Source: Clostridia bacterium UC5.1-2E3 (GTDB taxonomy: Bacteria > Bacillota > Clostridia > Lachnospirales > Lachnospiraceae). From it: a stretch of DNA of 64,000 nucleotides. A model generated the notes under the pieces. The model was not told the DNA's origin, made no database searches, and saw nothing but the letters and a program-made list of their open reading frames with translations. The stretch spans positions 62,001 to 126,000 of the forward strand of contig BBZO01000006.1 of NCBI GenBank assembly GCA_001304875.1, written 5' to 3'. The position numbers were made by a program, and so were the translations under genes. Every line of letters begins with the position of its first letter. Position 1 is the stretch's first letter. Of the stretch, positions 60,070-64,000 are shown piece after piece.

Positions 60070-62009
60070 TTGGATTTATTCAGCACCGTAAAAACGAACA
60101 TCAGCACCATCGACGCAGCGGAGCGGTATGGGATTGAGGTCAACCGCTATGGAAAAGCACTCTGCCCGTTCCATAATGACCGCCATCCGAGCCTGTTTGT
60201 GGACGATGACCACTACCATTGCTTCGCTTGCGGCGAGCATGGGGGATGTGATCGACTTACATCCAAGCTCTACGGTCTGTCCCTGTACGACGCGGCGAAG
60301 AAGCTTGCATACGACTTCGGCATCACGCAGGACAAGCCGCCCAACAAGGCAATGCAGGAAAAACAGAATAGGAAAAGCGAAGCACAGCGACTCAGAGAAA
60401 ATGAGAAGCTGTGCTTTTCTGCGCTCATGGAGTATTACAAGCTCCTGCAGAAGTGGATGGTACTGTATGCGCCAAGGGCCCCGGAGGACACACTGCATGA
60501 CCGCTTTGTGCAAGCCTGTCACCAGCTCGATTATGTGGAATATCTGGTAGATCTGCTGATTATGGGAGATTCCCATGAGCGCACCGAGGTGATCGACATG
60601 ATGATGACCGATGGCAGGCTGAAAAACCTGCAGACCTATCTGGAAAAAGTGAACAAGGAGGGAAAATCATTTGAACGAAGAGAAGATTTATACGATGAAG
60701 CTAAGGACGAGGACAATGAGTGGGCGTTCTGGTTTGACGGTAAGAACATCAACGAAGTTCTGTTCTGTCAGCATTTCTTGCAGCTTCATCCCATGAAATG
60801 TGTCCGTGGCCGCCTGTTCACCGTTGACGGCATCGTTGAGGATGAGGCGAGATCAGCCAAATGATACTGGATGAAGTACGTGGATGTCTGACAAACGGCG
60901 TTGCCAAGGCAGTATCCAATCTGCTTGCCAGTCTGAAGCTAATGGCATACTCGCCGCCGCTGCCCGTGGAAACAGACCGTATTCATGTGGCAAACGGCAC
61001 GTATTTCTTGAACGGCACATTTACCGAGGATAAGACCTACTGCAACAACCGCTTGAAAGTGGCATATAACCCCAACGCACCGCAGCCGAAACGATGGCTG
61101 CATTTTTTGTCTGATCTGCTTGTATCCGAGGACATTCCCACTTTGCAGGAGTATCTCGGCTATTGTCTGATACCCTCCACCAAGGGACAGAAGATGCTCA
61201 TGCTGATCGGCAAGGGCGGCGAGGGCAAAAGCCGTATCGGTCTTGTGATGCGATCCATCCTTGGTGACAGCATGAATACCACAAGCATCCAGAAGATCGA
61301 AAACAACCGCTTCAGCCGAGCCGATCTGGAAAGCAAGCTCCTTATGGTGGACGATGATCTGGATATGAGCGCCCTGCCCAAAACCAACTATATCAAGTCC
61401 ATCGTCACAGCGGAGTGCAAAATGGATATGGAACGCAAGGGTGTACAGAGCTATCAAAGTCTGCTGTACGCCCGTTTTTTATGCTTCGGCAACGGAGCCC
61501 TGACCGCACTCCATGACCAGTCGGACGGCTTTTTTCGCCGCCAGATCGTGCTGACCACCAAAGACCGCCCCTCTGACAGAATGGATGATCCCTTCCTTGC
61601 TGAGAAGCTGATGCAGGAAAGCGAGGGCATTTTTCTATGGTGCATGGAGGGGCTGTACCGTCTGCTTGCCAACAACTATCAGTTCACCATCAGCGGCAAA
61701 GCCAGGGAGAATGTGGAAACGGTGAAGCGCAGCAGCAACAATGTGATCGAGTTTCTGCAATCGGAGGGGTACATCCGCTTCAAGGCAGATTGTGAAGCAA
61801 GCTCCAAGGCAATTTATGAAGCCTACAAGCTGTGGTGCGAGGACAATGTACGCAAACCGCTGTCGGCAAACAGACTCAGCTCCGAGCTTGCCCAGAACGA
61901 ACGGCTTTACAACGTGGAGGCTACCAACAACATCTACGCCGGTGGAAAACGGGTGCGTGGGTTTGTAGGTATCGAGGTACTGGCAAAGACACCTTTGCTG
62001 AAATGGTAA
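60070..62009 (+). CDS. CHC2 zinc-finger primase fused to P4-type helicase, frameshifted
   Basis: TTG start at 60070, nine bases after GGAGG. The N-terminal CHC2 finger is LCPFHNDRHPSLFVDDDHYH followed by CFACGEHG. Just after it, a one-base insertion (G run) and a one-base loss turn the expected GDVIDLTSK into GGCDRLTSK. The frame then breaks near 60851 (GGG to GG), joining VEDEGEISQ to MILDEVRGCL. The helicase domain has Walker A MLIGKGGEGKS and LLMVDDDLD (Walker B), as in phage/plasmid P4-family primase-helicases. About 646 residues. It probably primes or unwinds the excised element. Confidence 0.85.
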
Positions 62010-62027
62010 GAGAAGAGAAAAAGTGCT

Positions 62028-62049
62028 GTACGTACTGTACGGTACGTAC
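62028..62049. repeat. Two copies of the self-complementary octamer GTACGTAC
   Basis: GTACGTAC at 62028-62035 and 62042-62049, with TGTACG between them. It lies in the 375-base gap after the primase gene, which holds no gene; a weaker AAATCATCC/GGTGATTT hairpin is near 62158-62178. Confidence 0.5.
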
Positions 62050-62393
62050 GGCAAATTTTGCTTTCTGTCCTATATGTCTTTCCGGAACAAAGGCAAAAAC
62101 AGGCATCGAAAATCAAGCCTTGTGCAATCCGTGAAGATTTACACCGCAGGAAGTACCGAAATCATCCTTCGGTGATTTACGGGACAGTAAGGCCATTTTG
62201 CGGAATTGTGGTGTTTCTTTCTGTTCGGTCTGTTATCCCACAAAACAGTAAACCCGATGGAGTGCTGTTCTGAACAGGACTACGCAGAACGAAATCTGAG
62301 AAGAAATCACCATCAAGAAAACCATCATTCAGCGGTGACAACAGTTCACCACACAGAAAACCAACATCACGAAACTATGGAGGAATGAACAAT

Positions 62394-62615
62394 ATGAAAT
62401 CCAATCTGAGGAACGAAATCAAGTCGTACATTGTACGGCAAGGGATGACCATGCAGGAGGTCGTTGACCTTCTGGCCGATGAATACGGATGGAGCGACAG
62501 TGTCTCCAACCTCTCCAACAAATTGCAGCGGGAATCTCTGCGCTATCCGGAGGCGGTACAGCTGGCCGAGGCTCTTGGCTATGAAATCGTATGGAAGAAG
62601 CGGGGTGAGCGGTAA
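62394..62615 (+). CDS. Small HTH-like protein upstream of the relaxase gene
   Basis: 73 residues. I chose ATG 62394, ten bases after GGAGG; the ATG at 62385 is too close. MTMQEVVDLLADEYGWSDSV and SNLSNKLQRESLRYPEAVQL resemble a lambda-repressor-like (DUF6471-type) HTH. Its stop overlaps the relaxase start by one base, so it may regulate or help the relaxase. Confidence 0.65.
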   Translation: MKSNLRNEIKSYIVRQGMTMQEVVDLLADEYGWSDSVSNLSNKLQRESLRYPEAVQLAEALGYEIVWKKRGER

Positions 62616-63592
62616 TGGCAAAGCCGCAGTATGCGATCCTTCGCTTCGCCAAGTACAAAGGGCCGGGCATCCACGATATTGAAGCTCACAACGAGCGCAC
62701 CAAGGAGAAGTATGCCAGCAATCCCGACATCGATCCCGAGAGAACTCATCTGAATTTCCATCTGGTAGAGCCCGCCGACCGCTACCGCAAAGAATCCAAC
62801 CGGCAAATTGATGAGGCGGGCTGCCGCACCCGAAAGGACAGTGTCCAGGTGGTGGAAGCCCTGTTCACCGTCAGCCCGGAGTTTTTCAAGGGCAAAAAAC
62901 GCTCCGATGTAAAAGCGTTCTATGAATATGCGTTGGAATTTATGAAACAGGAGCAGGACCCCAAAACCTATATTTCTGCCGTGGTGCATATGGATGAGAA
63001 AACGCCCCATATGCACCTTTGTTTTGTCCCCCTGACTACCGATAACAGGCTCAGTGCCAAGGAAATCGTAGGCAACAAGAAGAAGCTGTCGGTCTGGCAG
63101 GATAAATTCTGGGCGCACATGGTTCAGAAATACCCCACTTTGGAGCGCGGCGAAAGTGCCAGCGAGAGCGGGCGCAAGCATATCCCGGTGCGGGTATTCA
63201 AACAGATGACACGGCTCACCAAGCAGAAGGAGCGGCTGGACAAGCTGCTGGGTGATGTGAAGCTCACCAACTACAAAGAGCGCACACAGCAGATCATCGC
63301 GTTCCTGGACAAGTATATCCCCGACATTGAGCAGATGGACACGGAGCTGCAGAAATACAAGGCCACCTTTGAAAGCGCCGACGCGGAAATCAAAGCCTTG
63401 GAGGAATCCAACGAATCCATGTCCGAGAAGCTGAAAAAGCTCCAGACCGAAAGCGCCATCAAGAAACTGAAAGACAACCAGCTTCGGCAGGACTATGAGG
63501 ATGCAAGAGCCATCCTTGACCGCATCCCGCCGGAGATCCTGCGACAGTACAGAAGCCGCGCCAACAATCAGAAACAGGAAATTCATCGTTGA
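62615..63592 (+). CDS. MobV-family relaxase (Pre/Mob)
   Basis: Intact 325-residue protein. The N-terminus has YAILRFAKYKGPGIHDIEAH followed by NERT (the MobV motif I). The metal-binding motif is VVHMDEKTPHMHLCFVPL near residue 125 (HxDExTPHxH), and LSAKEIVGNKKKL follows. The C-terminal third is a long coiled coil. It nicks oriT and pilots the strand into a recipient using the conjugation machinery of another element. The matching oriT is predicted at 57271-57320. Confidence 0.93.
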   Translation: MAKPQYAILRFAKYKGPGIHDIEAHNERTKEKYASNPDIDPERTHLNFHLVEPADRYRKESNRQIDEAGCRTRKDSVQVVEALFTVSPEFFKGKKRSDVKAFYEYALEFMKQEQDPKTYISAVVHMDEKTPHMHLCFVPLTTDNRLSAKEIVGNKKKLSVWQDKFWAHMVQKYPTLERGESASESGRKHIPVRVFKQMTRLTKQKERLDKLLGDVKLTNYKERTQQIIAFLDKYIPDIEQMDTELQKYKATFESADAEIKALEESNESMSEKLKKLQTESAIKKLKDNQLRQDYEDARAILDRIPPEILRQYRSRANNQKQEIHR

Positions 63593-63611
63593 AAACAGGA
63601 GGTAAATGCCC

Positions 63612-63809
63612 ATGACAAAAGAAGTTCCTATTTGGGAAAAGTCGAATTTAACATTAGAAGAAGCCGCAGCGTATTCCGGTATCGGAACCGGCAAGCTGCG
63701 TGAGATCACCAACGATAAGAATTGTAATTTTGTACTTTGGGTGGGCAACAAGCGGCTGATCAAAAAGCGCTTGTTTGATAAGTTCATCGAACAGGCATAT
63801 TCCATCTAA
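63612..63809 (+). CDS. xis: Tn916-type excisionase
   Basis: 65 residues from ATG 63612, nine bases after GGAGG. VPIWEKSNLTLEEAAAYSGI, GTGKLREIT and NFVLWVGNKRLIKKRLFDKF form the winged-helix excisionase of the Tn916 family. It helps the integrase cut the element out. Confidence 0.93.
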   Translation: MTKEVPIWEKSNLTLEEAAAYSGIGTGKLREITNDKNCNFVLWVGNKRLIKKRLFDKFIEQAYSI

Positions 63810-63830
63810 TATTTGCAGATTCGTCATAGA

Positions 63831-63881
63831 AAAAGGGGTCTTGATGTGGTATCATGTAGATGTCACATCGAGACTCCTTTT
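63831..63881 (+). terminator. Hairpin between excisionase and integrase genes
   Basis: AAAAGGGGTCTTGATGTG (63831-63848) pairs with CACATCGAGACTCCTTTT (63864-63881) except at two G-T pairs. A hairpin at this place is usual between xis and int of Tn916-like elements and limits read-through. Confidence 0.8.
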
Positions 63882-63900
63882 CATTGAAAGGAGATCGAAA

Positions 63901-64000
63901 TTGAGCGAAAAAAGAAAAAGACTCAAAAGGGCGTGTCCTGAAAACAGGTGAAAGTCAGAGAAAGGATGGGATCTATCAGTACAGGTATACTGATTGCCGA
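63901..64000 (+). CDS. int: Tn916-type tyrosine integrase, N-terminal fragment at window end
   Basis: TTG 63901 follows AAGGAGATCGAAA. After removing one extra A (AAAAA for AAAA near 63917) the protein reads MSEKRKDSKGRVLKTGESQR followed by KDGIYQYRYTD, the start of Tn916-family integrases. The rest lies beyond the window. It would catalyse integration and excision of the element. Confidence 0.85.

Overview
The first 29 kb looks like the chromosome of a Lachnospiraceae / clostridial cluster XIVa gut bacterium (Enterocloster- or Hungatella-like). The evidence is moderately GC-rich core genes, cmk-ispH-rpsA in tandem, LytS/LytR and YesM/YesN-type two-component pairs, TRAP-TAXI and Mgl-type sugar transporters, strong GGAGG ribosome sites and Lachnospiraceae-type mobile genes. 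The species cannot be fixed from the sequence. Read quality matters: about thirty conserved genes, including the essential cmk and ispH, are broken by indels that nearly always shorten or lengthen a run of identical bases by one. I treat these as sequencing or assembly errors and annotate each gene over its full reconstructed span.

Layout. 1-4.1 kb: TSUP exporter end, TAXI-TRAP transporter with a DUF1850 protein. 4.2-6.7 kb: LytS/LytR pair. 6.7-9.4 kb: cmk-ispH-rpsA with promoter and terminator. 9.5-18.3 kb: galactose/glucose uptake locus. A YesN/YesM pair with a membrane-tethered sugar-binding sensor precedes a galactose-binding lipoprotein that is circularly permuted, a double ATPase, and a permease with a long soluble helical extension. 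18.3-23 kb: triplicated hairpin repeat, lipoprotein, Na+/H+ antiporter-like carrier, cytidylate-kinase-like protein, PfkB sugar kinase. 23.1-27.8 kb: Lon-like AAA+ ATPase, methyltransferase and PLD-helicase in an overlapping operon.

27.8-57 kb is a defence island with a shift to lower GC. It holds an AIPR protein divergent from a small regulator with a palindromic operator between them, McrBC, a dead and an intact Fic gene, a type I restriction system with a KAP NTPase inside it, a scar of Tn916-type/TnpV mobile DNA, and a second type I system. The second system carries a half-size S subunit, DinD, a full S, a GIY-YIG-like protein, DUF2188, R and a YgjP-like peptidase. The island ends with an NDT/TIR-like effector gene split by an IS5-family element with a TTAA target duplication.

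57-64 kb is an integrative mobilizable element. It has a MobV-type oriT, a divergent sigma-like factor, a DUF6076 protein, a CHC2/P4-type primase-helicase, a small helix-turn-helix-like protein, a MobV relaxase, a Tn916-type excisionase and the start of the integrase, which runs off the window. No tRNA, rRNA or CRISPR array was seen.
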